A stretch of 45,703 bases of DNA. Source: Spirochaetaceae bacterium (GTDB lineage Bacteria > Spirochaetota > Spirochaetia > CADAEX01). Below the pieces are notes generated by a model, which saw only the letters and a list, made by a program, of their open reading frames with translations, was not told where the DNA came from and searched no databases. Positions within the stretch are counted from its first letter, which is position 1, and every line of letters begins with the position of its first letter. Positions 1-8,862 of the stretch are shown piece after piece. The position numbers and the translations under genes were made by a program. The stretch is taken from contig WQZP01000020.1 of NCBI GenBank assembly GCA_009780675.1, forward strand, positions 1 to 45,703, written 5' to 3'.

Positions 1-1
1 A

Positions 2-1666
2 TATGGCCATACAGTTGGGGTAGAGACAACAACAGGCCCTTTGGGCGCAGGATTTTCCAATGCAGTAGGGATTGCGATAGCAGAAGTAATGCTTGCGGCA
101 AAACTTAATACAGGGAATGCAAAGATTATAGATCACTTTACCTATGTGTTTGCGGGTGACGGCGATATCATGGAGGGTGTATCAAGCGAGGCAGCTTCTC
201 TTGCAGGGCACTTGGGGCTTGGAAAACTTATAGTTCTTTATGATGCCAATGATATAACAATAGAAGGGAAAACAGATCTTGCATTCAGCGAAAATGTAGA
301 AGAGCGGTTTAAATCGTGCGGGTGGCAGGTATTAAGTGGCAATGGTTATGATATAGATGGGATATTAAAATGTATTAATGAAGGGAAAAAAGAAGAGAAT
401 AAGCCGACCCTTATAATATTGAAAACAATAATTGGAAAGGGGAGTAATGCTCTTGCCGGCACAAGCAAAGTGCATGGAGCGCCGCTTGGAGCAGAAGAGG
501 TAAAAGCAACAAAGAAGAATCTTGGGATATCCGAGGACGCAGATTTTTTTGTGTTCCCCGAAGCAAAATCTTTTTTTGAAGAAAAAAAGAAAGAGCTTAA
601 AAAAATATATGACAAATGGCAGGATGATTTTAAATCATTAAAAAGTAAAGACAGCAATTTTGCTGCTCTGTGGGATAAGTATACAAAAGCGGGTGGGGTA
701 AAGCTGGATGATTCTGTGCTTCCTGAATTCAAGATAGGCGAAAGTATTGCTACAAGGGTGGCAAGCGGAAATACGCTGGTAAAGATTTGCGCGGTAGCGC
801 CAAATATTGTTGGAGGTTCTGCAGATCTTGCGCCGTCAAACAATACTCTGGTGCCTGATAACGGAGATTTTTCAAAAGCAAACAGACTTGGAAGAACAAT
901 AAGGTATGGGATAAGGGAACACGCGATGGGTGGAATTGCAAATGGAATAATTTTGCATAGTGGATTAAGAAGTTATTGCGCCACATTTCTTGTTTTCTCT
1001 GATTACATGAGGCCGACCATAAGACTTGCGGCATTGATGGGTATACCAACAACATTTATCTTTACCCATGATTCAATATATGTTGGGGAAGATGGTCCTA
1101 CGCATCAGCCTGTTGAGCATGTGGAATCATTAAGAGTTATACCAAATGTGACAGTTATAAGACCCGGCGATGCTCAGGAAACAGTTGCTGCATGGCAGAT
1201 AGCTATGGAAAAAGAGGATGGCCCTGTAGCATTGATACTTACAAGGCAGAATCTTAAGGTGTATGAAAAGAAAGATAAAGACTGGAAGAAGAATATGAGA
1301 AAGGGAGCATACCTTGTAAAAGATACAGATGGAAAACCAGATGTAGTTGTGTTGGCGAGCGGGTCAGAAGTAACGCTTGCTCTGGATGCAATAGCTCTTA
1401 CAAATAAAAAAGTTAGGGTAGTATCTGTGCCATCAAGAGAATTGTTTGAAAAGCAGGGAAAGGATTACAGAAACAACTTAATACCCGAAGGGGTTAGGGT
1501 AGTGGCAGCAGAATGCGGAGTATCTGTAGGCTGGAGATGTTATGTAAAAGATGAAAAAGATATACTTGCTGTAGATACATTTGGAATGTCTGGAAACAGT
1601 AAAGATGTTACAAAAAGATATGGCTTTACAGCAGAAAACCTTGCAGCAATAATTGATAGAGCCTGA
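2..1666 (+). CDS. tkt: Transketolase (5' end cut by window)
   Basis: This is a thiamine-diphosphate enzyme of the non-oxidative pentose phosphate pathway that moves two-carbon units between sugar phosphates in the cytoplasm. The frame is open from base 2, so the true start lies outside the window. About 554 codons are present, against a usual length near 650-670, so roughly the first 110 residues are missing. The first visible residues (YGHTVGVETTTGPLGAG) match the transketolase N-domain. The ThDP motif begins with GDG near bases 155-163 and ends with Asn near 247. The signature EDGPTHQPVEH near bases 1088-1120 belongs to the pyrimidine-binding domain. The C-terminal domain is complete and ends at a TGA. 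The gene is convergent with the patatin gene, with an inverted-repeat element between them. The family call is secure. Confidence 0.96.
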   Translation, partial: YGHTVGVETTTGPLGAGFSNAVGIAIAEVMLAAKLNTGNAKIIDHFTYVFAGDGDIMEGVSSEAASLAGHLGLGKLIVLYDANDITIEGKTDLAFSENVEERFKSCGWQVLSGNGYDIDGILKCINEGKKEENKPTLIILKTIIGKGSNALAGTSKVHGAPLGAEEVKATKKNLGISEDADFFVFPEAKSFFEEKKKELKKIYDKWQDDFKSLKSKDSNFAALWDKYTKAGGVKLDDSVLPEFKIGESIATRVASGNTLVKICAVAPNIVGGSADLAPSNNTLVPDNGDFSKANRLGRTIRYGIREHAMGGIANGIILHSGLRSYCATFLVFSDYMRPTIRLAALMGIPTTFIFTHDSIYVGEDGPTHQPVEHVESLRVIPNVTVIRPGDAQETVAAWQIAMEKEDGPVALILTRQNLKVYEKKDKDWKKNMRKGAYLVKDTDGKPDVVVLASGSEVTLALDAIALTNKKVRVVSVPSRELFEKQGKDYRNNLIPEGVRVVAAECGVSVGWRCYVKDEKDILAVDTFGMSGNSKDVTKRYGFTAENLAAIIDRA

Positions 1667-1685
1667 TGGTTCATATGTTCCTGGA

Positions 1686-1775
1686 TTTCTCGCAGAGTCG
1701 CGAAGGCGCAGAGGAAATATAAGTTTTATCTTCCTGTTGTGCTCTTTGCACCTCCGCGAACTGGCGCGAGGAATT
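1686..1775. repeat. Imperfect intergenic inverted repeat
   Basis: Two arms, about 1686-1715 (CTCGCAGAGTCGCGAAGGCG at its core) and 1742-1775 (CCTCCGCGAACTGGCGCGAG at its core), are imperfect reverse complements of each other around a 26-base AT-rich centre. The arms are far richer in G+C than the surroundings. The element fills the gap between two convergent genes, where it could act as a two-way terminator. It resembles the dispersed palindromic repeats seen between genes in many bacteria, but copy number cannot be judged from this window. Confidence 0.55.
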
Positions 1776-1804
1776 TTTTAAGATAAGTAGAAAGCCAATG
1801 CTGA

Positions 1805-2707
1805 CTAACTGCGACTCAGTATCAAATTCATTTTTTCTTTTGCTTCATCATAACCTTCGTCATAAAGCTCAAGAAGTTTTTCTATATCTCTGCCAGTAGT
1901 CTCATTAATTTGGAGAGGCTTAAGTGGGCGGATAATAACTGCTTTTCCTTCGCTTTCAAGTTGTTCGCAAAGAGCAAGCTGGCGATTATAAATAATATGA
2001 CGGTTTAAAACCGCTTCAATTACTTTTGGATATTTTTTGTAAAATAGTTTTAAAATATGTTTGTATTTAAAAACAGGTTTTTGATACCCTTTGTTTCTGG
2101 TAAGAACTATAACATGAAATGTATTGCCATCAGAAATAGATTTCTCAATAGGAATAGGATCAGCAATTCCTCCGTCAAGAAATTTATGTCCCCGGAATTT
2201 AAATATTGGCGAAAGCAGAGGAACAGAGCAGGAAGCTATAGTTGCTTCAAGATTGGGAGTAATATCACTTTTGTTAAACCAAGCCGTCTCCCCTGTATTG
2301 CAATCCAAAGCGCCGGTAAAAAAAGTAATATCCTGCTTGTTAAACATTTCCCAGTCAAGAAATATATGCTTTTGAGGAACTTCATGAAAAATAAATTTCA
2401 TACCAAACATGGAGCGATGAAGCAAAAGATTGCGCTTGCTTACATATTTTGGATTCCCAACATATTTTTCTACGATTTGACGATTGCGACCATTCTGACC
2501 TGTGATATATGATAATGCATTTGCAGCCCCTGCAGAGACCCCAATAATATATGGAAACATAATACCTGCGCCCATAAATGCGTCAAAGACACCAGCGCTG
2601 TAAAAACCACGCGTGCCACCGCCTTCAAGTACCAGGCCGCAACCTTTTGGCAATATTTTTTCCGGAGCTTTGCCGGGTATAGGTTTTTGTGTATAGCTTT
2701 GCGTCAT
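1805..2707 (-). CDS. Patatin-like phospholipase (RssA/YjjU type)
   Basis: This is a predicted lipid acyl hydrolase of the patatin family with a Ser-Asp catalytic dyad. At 300 residues it is of normal length. The oxyanion-hole motif GGGTRG lies near residue 30, the nucleophile elbow GVSAG near residue 57 and the dyad motif DGG near residue 178. No signal peptide is visible, so it is probably cytoplasmic or loosely membrane-associated. It stands alone, convergent with transketolase. A promoter-like pair lies upstream. The substrate cannot be told from sequence; family members range from phospholipase A to regulators of stress sigma factors. Confidence 0.9.
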   Translation of the reverse strand: MTQSYTQKPIPGKAPEKILPKGCGLVLEGGGTRGFYSAGVFDAFMGAGIMFPYIIGVSAGAANALSYITGQNGRNRQIVEKYVGNPKYVSKRNLLLHRSMFGMKFIFHEVPQKHIFLDWEMFNKQDITFFTGALDCNTGETAWFNKSDITPNLEATIASCSVPLLSPIFKFRGHKFLDGGIADPIPIEKSISDGNTFHVIVLTRNKGYQKPVFKYKHILKLFYKKYPKVIEAVLNRHIIYNRQLALCEQLESEGKAVIIRPLKPLQINETTGRDIEKLLELYDEGYDEAKEKMNLILSRS

Positions 2708-2748
2708 TTTACTTCACAACCTCTTTTTTATTGGTCAACGAGTATAAA

Positions 2749-2776
2749 ATAATATTGATTCTATTATATATATCAA
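2749..2776 (-). promoter_or_regulatory. Candidate sigma-70 promoter for patatin gene
   Basis: Read on the minus strand, TTGATA (2776-2771) is separated by 16 bases from TATTAT (2754-2749), about 40 bases upstream of the ATG. The match is reasonable, but the region is AT-rich, so chance similarity is possible. Confidence 0.4.
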
Positions 2777-2793
2777 GAGGTTAAATAAAAAAC

Positions 2794-4647
2794 TCAAAAG
2801 AAAATTTCTATTGTCTCTTTTTCCTGTCTGTGCTGGAGCTTTATAAAAAGGGTTTGTGTTTCGCTGTTGTATGTCCAGCCTGTAGCTTGCCCTTCAAAGC
2901 CAAGCGATGGGCTCCAGTTGATTCCATGAAGCAACATTCTTGAAACCAAAGGAATTCCCTGCACAACAATATATTCTGTTTCGCCAATTGGAAAAGTTGT
3001 TTCAATAGTAACTCTGGTGTCATCTGGTTTTATAATGTTAATACTGTCTGCGCATGTTGCAATCCATGCACCAGGAGAAAAGTAATCTATAAGAGGCCTT
3101 ATTGATGGCATATATCTGGCAATCGACAATGCAGGATATATATATTCCGGTTCAAGCCTTCCTTCAGTTCTTTTTATACCTCTTTCATCCACATAAATAT
3201 ATTCAGGCAAAAATCCAGTCTCATCCATAAGCAAAATTATAGAATGCACCAGCCTGCTGCCAATTCTTTCTAGTATTGGCCGCTCTGTTATCTTTGCAGC
3301 TTTTCTAAAAAGAGTCGCAACTTTAGCGGTATAAAAAGATTCTGATCTGTCTTCTGCTATTGTCAAAAATAAACCATCTTCATTTATAACAAGCCTGTTA
3401 AGTATTATTGTATCTACTATAGTATTGAACCTTTTTAATGATGTCTCGCTTTCTATATTAATAAAAACAAAATCAAGATAAGCTGAGGCAACGCCAATTG
3501 CCATTTTAACATCAAGAGATTTTATATCAAATCTTTCAGCCATTAAAAAAAGTTCCTGCGCAAGAGAAAATGGCCCGTTGTTTACTATTGTTTTTACAAG
3601 ATCATCAATTAAAAATACCGAAGGGTCATTGCGCCTTATTCTTGATGTTATTTCCTGCACAAAAGCAATATTCCGCTCCTGGCTCTGGAGGTGCGCAAGA
3701 AAAAGATTCCCATTCACAAGCGCTGTTTCTAAATATCTTATGTCATTGTTTCTTTCTGCAAGGCGGACTATCCACTGATTTATGGCAACTGCTCTGCGCC
3801 TGACAACTTCGCTGCCAAGAGCAGATAAGATCTCTCTTGAATATACAAGCTGTCTGTTTTTATCAAGCCACCTGCCCTCGGTGCGGTTAAGCCTGTCGAT
3901 TCGCCAGCCTCTGAATGCATTGTCAGCAAATAATTGCTCTGCAATATCTTCTTCTATGTCTCTCTGCAAAATATCAGGCTTATTTTTGGCAAGCCAAAAT
4001 GTGTTTGGATCTTTAAGCCCTTCTTTTGCTTTTGAAATAGTTATTGCAAAATTGTTGTTGCTGTCCGGTAAAAGGGCAATCTCTTTCTGCCTTATATCAA
4101 TAGTTGAATAATTTCCGCCAGCAGTAAGAAAATAGATTGCCCCATCATTTGTATAGCCAAAGACAGGAAAAATAGAAGAGGGAAACAGTGTTTTGCTTCT
4201 ATCAATATCAAAAGAAATTGCTATCTTTTTTATTCCCCCATTAGTATTGTCGAAGGCAATTGTTTGTGGACTTATAGTGAAACCATTTTCTGTATCTGTT
4301 TGAGCAATATTTATTTTAAAGTCATCTGTAAAAAAAAGGTCAACACCATTATCGTTTTTTTGATACCCTATAATATAAAAATTCGATATTATTCCATTGT
4401 TGCTTTCTATTTGTAAAGGCATTGAATCCGAAAAGCTGAACTTTATACTGGAAATAATCACATCAAGCGACAAAACATTTTCTGCATGGCTTTTATTTGC
4501 TGATTTTGTAGTTCCAGTTAGTATTATATTCAAATGGTTTTCTAAAAACTGATTGTTTGCTCCAAAATGTCTGGAGACAAGAAGTATAATTACTAATAAA
4601 TATATAGCAGGTATTATATAATATTTTTTGTTATTTTTTTTCTCCAT
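2794..4647 (-). CDS. Anchored/exported protein of unknown function
   Basis: I do not recognise the family. Starting at the ATG at 4647 it has 617 residues. A short Lys/Asn-rich N-terminus is followed by one hydrophobic segment (about residues 9-27), so the rest should lie outside the cytoplasm, anchored or after cleavage. No lipobox Cys is seen. The N-terminal half looks beta-rich; the middle (about 230-480) looks helical and repeat-like. An in-frame TTG at 4683 would add 12 residues; neither start has a clear ribosome-binding site. It is divergent from the TPR lipoprotein gene, with about 130 bases between the starts. The style resembles treponemal hypothetical envelope proteins. Confidence 0.75.
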   Translation of the reverse strand: MEKKNNKKYYIIPAIYLLVIILLVSRHFGANNQFLENHLNIILTGTTKSANKSHAENVLSLDVIISSIKFSFSDSMPLQIESNNGIISNFYIIGYQKNDNGVDLFFTDDFKINIAQTDTENGFTISPQTIAFDNTNGGIKKIAISFDIDRSKTLFPSSIFPVFGYTNDGAIYFLTAGGNYSTIDIRQKEIALLPDSNNNFAITISKAKEGLKDPNTFWLAKNKPDILQRDIEEDIAEQLFADNAFRGWRIDRLNRTEGRWLDKNRQLVYSREILSALGSEVVRRRAVAINQWIVRLAERNNDIRYLETALVNGNLFLAHLQSQERNIAFVQEITSRIRRNDPSVFLIDDLVKTIVNNGPFSLAQELFLMAERFDIKSLDVKMAIGVASAYLDFVFINIESETSLKRFNTIVDTIILNRLVINEDGLFLTIAEDRSESFYTAKVATLFRKAAKITERPILERIGSRLVHSIILLMDETGFLPEYIYVDERGIKRTEGRLEPEYIYPALSIARYMPSIRPLIDYFSPGAWIATCADSINIIKPDDTRVTIETTFPIGETEYIVVQGIPLVSRMLLHGINWSPSLGFEGQATGWTYNSETQTLFIKLQHRQEKETIEIFF

Positions 4648-4775
4648 AGTTGTTATTCTATCAGTATGCTTATAAAAAAGCAACCTTGAGCAACCTTGGC
4701 TTTTTATTGTAATATTATATCAAAATAGTGTTTGGATACAAGAAACACGTTTCCGATATTTGGGATGAGGCATAA

Positions 4776-6176
4776 ATGATAAGATTTTTTTTAAAAATAA
4801 TAATAAGTTTCTCTTTAATCATAACTATTTGCATGATTTCTGGCTGTGCAACAAAGCCCCCGGTTGACAGGAGGCCGCCAGACAGGCCAATGGTAGCTCC
4901 TGTAGTAGGCCCCCCTGCGGATGAGGTCATAGCAGAAATAGATGATGACCTTCTTGAAAGAATTACAATTGAAGCTGAAATGGGGAATATGGAAAGAGCG
5001 TTGCAGATATTTGAGGCAGAGCGCGGGCAAGACCAGCTTCTTCATGTTATATTGCTGATCCAGAACAGAAGACTTGATGAAGCAGAAGCAATACTTTCTC
5101 AAATAATCAGAGAAGATGACTCGAATATAACCGCGCTATACCATCTTTCTTTTATTCACAGTCTTAGAGGTGATGTAGGCAATGAAAGAAAAATTCTTGA
5201 AAGAATAACCATGCTTGATTCCAATCATATTGAGGCTAGTGTTTCATTAGGGAGGATTTACGCAAGAGAAAGAAGACATGGTATGGCCGAGTCCATTTTT
5301 AGAAGAGTAATATCATCACATGGTTATGTAGAAGATGCTGTTCTGGGTTTGGGAATAGTTCTGCTTGCACAGGAAAAAAGTCTGGAAGCGCTTGATCAAT
5401 TTGATACTATAATAAGAAATAACCCGGACAATATGTTTGCTTACACTTACAGGGCGCGGATAAGAGCTTCTAATGATGATTTTGGAGGGGCAGAACGAGA
5501 CCTTAATGAAGCTATCAGGCTTGACCCGGATTTTATTTGGAATTATCTTGATAGAGGAAGGGCAAGGTTATATAACGGTAACTATAACGCTGCTATAGAA
5601 GATTTTACAAGAGTTATTTCGCTCGATAGTTCTATTTTTATAGCTTATATTCACAGGGCTTGGGCTTATGAAGGGGTGAACAAACATGATCTTGCATTAG
5701 CTGATTATAGAAGAGCATTGGAGTTGAGAGGAGATTATCAAAGAGGTTTTGTCCCTTTTGCGCTGCAATTATATAGAGCCAAGCAATACAGGGATGCTGC
5801 GATTTATTTTATTAGAGCGTATGATATAGATCGAAGTCCGGAATTTTTGTTATTTGCCGCAGCATCTCTTATGCGCGCAGGCGAGAATGGGTTGGCAGAC
5901 AGGCTTATTAGGGATAATATGAATAGGATACCGAGAGAGAATTTGCTTTTCCATATAGCAAGGCTGTTCGTTGATCCTCATTATGAGCCAATGGTCTTAA
6001 ATTTGCTTAGACAAGAGAGAGATAACTTTGACAGAATGAAAGGGAATTTTTATCTTGCATTATATTATGATATTTTTGGAAGAAATATGCTTAGTGAACA
6101 ATTTTTTGCAGAGGTTCTGGATTCCGGATTTATTCAATCATTGGAATACAGAATGGCGAGTTGGAAAGTTCAATAA
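4776..6176 (+). CDS. TPR-repeat lipoprotein
   Basis: This is a predicted membrane lipoprotein built mostly of tetratricopeptide repeats. The N-terminus has a hydrophobic signal sequence ending in the lipobox ISGC, with lipidated Cys24, then a Pro/Arg-rich linker. From about residue 60 onward helical pairs with TPR consensus positions run to the C-terminus; segments such as AIEDFTRVISLD are typical. The total is 466 residues. The ATG is preceded by GGATGAGG at a suitable distance. TPR lipoproteins usually serve as scaffolds for envelope complexes; the partner is unknown. The next gene follows after 80 bases, perhaps on the same transcript. Confidence 0.85.
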   Translation: MIRFFLKIIISFSLIITICMISGCATKPPVDRRPPDRPMVAPVVGPPADEVIAEIDDDLLERITIEAEMGNMERALQIFEAERGQDQLLHVILLIQNRRLDEAEAILSQIIREDDSNITALYHLSFIHSLRGDVGNERKILERITMLDSNHIEASVSLGRIYARERRHGMAESIFRRVISSHGYVEDAVLGLGIVLLAQEKSLEALDQFDTIIRNNPDNMFAYTYRARIRASNDDFGGAERDLNEAIRLDPDFIWNYLDRGRARLYNGNYNAAIEDFTRVISLDSSIFIAYIHRAWAYEGVNKHDLALADYRRALELRGDYQRGFVPFALQLYRAKQYRDAAIYFIRAYDIDRSPEFLLFAAASLMRAGENGLADRLIRDNMNRIPRENLLFHIARLFVDPHYEPMVLNLLRQERDNFDRMKGNFYLALYYDIFGRNMLSEQFFAEVLDSGFIQSLEYRMASWKVQ

Positions 6177-6256
6177 AATAATACGTTCCGAAGTCCCATT
6201 GGTAAACGAGGTGGTTTTGCCACTGCAGTCGGGTAAGGGCGTTCAAGGAGATAAAT

Positions 6257-7444
6257 TTGTTAGTCACTGAAGACAGCGACACTATTACAAAAATAGAAGT
6301 TGATGATAGGGAAATAATAATTGTTGGTACAGCCCATGTTTCAAAAGAAAGTGCCGAAGAGGTTTCAAAAACAATACGCGAAGAAAGTCCGGACAATGTG
6401 TGTGTGGAGATTGATGCTTCACGTTATAAGTCATTGCAATCGCCCAATTCATGGAAAGATCTTGATATATTTAAAGTTATAAAAAAGAAGCAGGGCTTTC
6501 TTCTGCTCGCAAATCTTGCTCTTTCTTCATTCCAAAAAAAAATAGGAAAATCTCTTGATATAAAACCTGGCGAAGAAATGAAGGCTGCGATCGATACAGC
6601 TACAGCCGAAGGGATTCCATTTACATTTGCAGACAGGGATATTCAAATAACTTTGAGAAAAGCCTGGAGGAAATCAAGTCTCTGGGGAAAGAATAAGCTT
6701 TTCGCTGTTCTTTTTGCTAATGTTTTTTTTAATGAAAAAATTTCAGATAGTGATATTGAAAGTATGAAAAAGAAAAGCGAGCTTGATGGAATGATGAGTG
6801 AACTTGCAAACTTTCTTCCATCTGTAAAAGAGGTTTTAATAGATGAGAGGGACAAGTTTCTTGCATCTAAAATATATACTGCCAATGGAAAAAAAATTGT
6901 AGCAGTTGTTGGCGCAGGTCATGTTCCGGGAATTATTAACTGGATAAAAAAGTTTAGTGAAGGAGAAGATACAAATATTGAACCACTTAATGTTGTACCG
7001 CCTCCAAAGAGTATTTCAAAAATTTTCCCTTTTATAATTCCTGCTGCTGTTATTGCTTTATTTGTCACAGGGTTTTTAAAATCAGGGTTAGATACAAGTC
7101 TTTCAATGATGATGTGGTGGGTAATTATTAATGGCTCTCTGGCAGCTCTTGGCGCATTGATTGCAATGGCTCATCCACTTACAATACTTTCTGCTTTTGT
7201 TGCAGCTCCTATTACAACCATGAGTCCGGGAATAGGTGTAGGTATGGTTACAGGTCTTCTTGAAGCTGTTTTAAGAAAACCAAAAGTTATAGATTTTGAA
7301 AGACTTTCTGAAGATATTACATCGCTTAGAGGGTTTTGGAAAAACAGGATAACCCATATACTTCTTGTATTCTTTTTATCTTCGATAGGAAGCAGTATAG
7401 GAACATTTATTGCTATACCGTATATTACATCACTGTTATCGTAA
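6257..7444 (+). CDS. TraB/PrgY-family membrane protein
   Basis: This belongs to the TraB family, known from the Enterococcus pheromone-shutdown protein and from archaeal, bacterial and mitochondrial relatives. The biochemical role in spirochetes is unknown. The N-terminal domain (about 1-240) has the family signature GTAHVSKESAEEV near residue 19 and a conserved GAGHVPGI segment near residue 219. The C-terminal third has about four hydrophobic membrane segments. The start is TTG, chosen because AAGGAG lies 6 bases upstream and the alignment begins there. It is convergent with radA, with only 15 bases between the stop codons and no visible terminator. Confidence 0.88.
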   Translation: MLVTEDSDTITKIEVDDREIIIVGTAHVSKESAEEVSKTIREESPDNVCVEIDASRYKSLQSPNSWKDLDIFKVIKKKQGFLLLANLALSSFQKKIGKSLDIKPGEEMKAAIDTATAEGIPFTFADRDIQITLRKAWRKSSLWGKNKLFAVLFANVFFNEKISDSDIESMKKKSELDGMMSELANFLPSVKEVLIDERDKFLASKIYTANGKKIVAVVGAGHVPGIINWIKKFSEGEDTNIEPLNVVPPPKSISKIFPFIIPAAVIALFVTGFLKSGLDTSLSMMMWWVIINGSLAALGALIAMAHPLTILSAFVAAPITTMSPGIGVGMVTGLLEAVLRKPKVIDFERLSEDITSLRGFWKNRITHILLVFFLSSIGSSIGTFIAIPYITSLLS

Positions 7445-7459
7445 GTTTTGGCAATGAAC

Positions 7460-8851
7460 TTATTTAAATAAAATTTTTATGATTTCGTTTATTGTCCCTG
7501 CGGTTATATGCTTGCTGAGTGGCGACTTGCAATCGCCATCTTCTTTTGAAAAGTTTTTTGAAGAATCTTCCGAAGAGTAAAATTCTTTTATTCCGCAACT
7601 TGAAGCGGATTTTAATCTTTTACTTATAAACAGAACAGGTCTTATTTCTCCTGTGAGGCTTAATTCACCTGCTGCGGCTGTACCCTGATTTATTGGAATA
7701 CCTGTGCGGCTGGAGTAGAGTGCAAGGGCTGCCGGAAGATCCACTCCAACTTCTTTTATTTTCATCCCGCCTGCAACATTTATATAAATGTCCTGATCAG
7801 AAAACCGTACCCCTGTTTGTTTTTCAAGAACAGCAGCGATCCTTGAAATTCTTGAGCCATCAATTCTGTCTGAAAAAACTCTTGAGAGCCCTCCTTTTGC
7901 AGGAACAGTAAGCGCCTGTATTTCAACAAGAAAAACTCTTGACCCCTCATGGATCGTTGCTATGCAAATTCCCGGAGGATTATTTTTTTCCCTATGTATA
8001 AGAAAACTGTTTTCCGGCGAAGTTATCTGCTGTAGCCCATTGCCGCCCATTTTAAAAAGAGCAAGTTCATCTATAGAGCCAAATCTGTTTTTTACAGCGC
8101 GCAATATCCGCATCTCGTTTTCTGAATGCTCAAAATATAGAACAGTATCTACCATGTGCTCTATTGATTTTGGGCCTGCTATTATCCCTTCTTTGGTAAC
8201 ATGAGCAATCAGAAAAATAGAAGCATCAGCTAATTTAATTATATCGATAAGTTCCTGACAGCAATACTTGAGTTGATTAATTGTTCCAGCGACCGACCCT
8301 GCTTCCGGAGAAAAAAGAGTTTGTATTGAATCAACAATTACTGTATCTGGTTTTAAATTAGTAATAGTCTCTTTTATGGTATATAAATCGGAAGTAAAAA
8401 TAAAAACAAGTTCTCCGCCCTCTTTTATCCCAAGCCTGTCCAGCCGCAATCTTATTTGGGGTTGTGATTCTTCTCCGGATATATAAAGAACTTTGCTGCT
8501 CTCTGAAATTTTTTGAGCAAGCTGCATCATCAGTGTAGATTTGCCTATCCCTGGCTCTCCGCCAATGAGTATGGCGCTTCCGGAAACAATGCCGCCCCCC
8601 AGCACCCTGTTTATTTCTTCTATGCCGCAATCTTTAAGTACTACATTATTTTTATCTGATGCTATCTCTGCTATAGAAACAGCTTGCTTTGTTGGATCTA
8701 AATTTTTTTTAGCTGAGCTATGCTTCCTCCCAGGAGGCAGGGAGATTTCAGAAAAACTGTTCCACGAAAAGCAGGCAGGACATTTGCCTGCCCACTTTGC
8801 CTCTTCATGGCCACATATATCGCATATATATTTTATTTTTTCTTTTTTCAT
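7460..8851 (-). CDS. radA: DNA repair protein RadA
   Basis: RadA is a RecA-like ATPase that drives branch migration in recombinational repair. It has 463 residues, the usual length. The four-Cys zinc finger uses Cys10, Cys13, Cys24 and Cys27. The Walker A motif GEPGIGKST is at residues 98-106, and the RadA signature KNRFGS lies near residue 255. A Lon-like domain fills the C-terminal third. One oddity is that a stretch near the C-terminus (GDCKSPLSK, near 7520-7540) is encoded by a small palindrome and looks like a repeat inserted in frame. It lies 11 bases downstream of the immunophilin gene on the same strand, so the two may be cotranscribed. Confidence 0.97.
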   Translation of the reverse strand: MKKEKIKYICDICGHEEAKWAGKCPACFSWNSFSEISLPPGRKHSSAKKNLDPTKQAVSIAEIASDKNNVVLKDCGIEEINRVLGGGIVSGSAILIGGEPGIGKSTLMMQLAQKISESSKVLYISGEESQPQIRLRLDRLGIKEGGELVFIFTSDLYTIKETITNLKPDTVIVDSIQTLFSPEAGSVAGTINQLKYCCQELIDIIKLADASIFLIAHVTKEGIIAGPKSIEHMVDTVLYFEHSENEMRILRAVKNRFGSIDELALFKMGGNGLQQITSPENSFLIHREKNNPPGICIATIHEGSRVFLVEIQALTVPAKGGLSRVFSDRIDGSRISRIAAVLEKQTGVRFSDQDIYINVAGGMKIKEVGVDLPAALALYSSRTGIPINQGTAAAGELSLTGEIRPVLFISKRLKSASSCGIKEFYSSEDSSKNFSKEDGDCKSPLSKHITAGTINEIIKILFK

Positions 8852-8862
8852 ATTCCATATAG

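Noticed and set aside
346-843. Open frame of 165 codons on the minus strand inside transketolase
   Set aside because: It is an antisense shadow of a well-conserved gene, with low-complexity Ser/Phe composition.
4679-4698. Tandem AGCAACCTTG repeat upstream of the TPR lipoprotein gene
   Set aside because: Two copies of ten bases are too little to assign a role, and no symmetry or known site is present.
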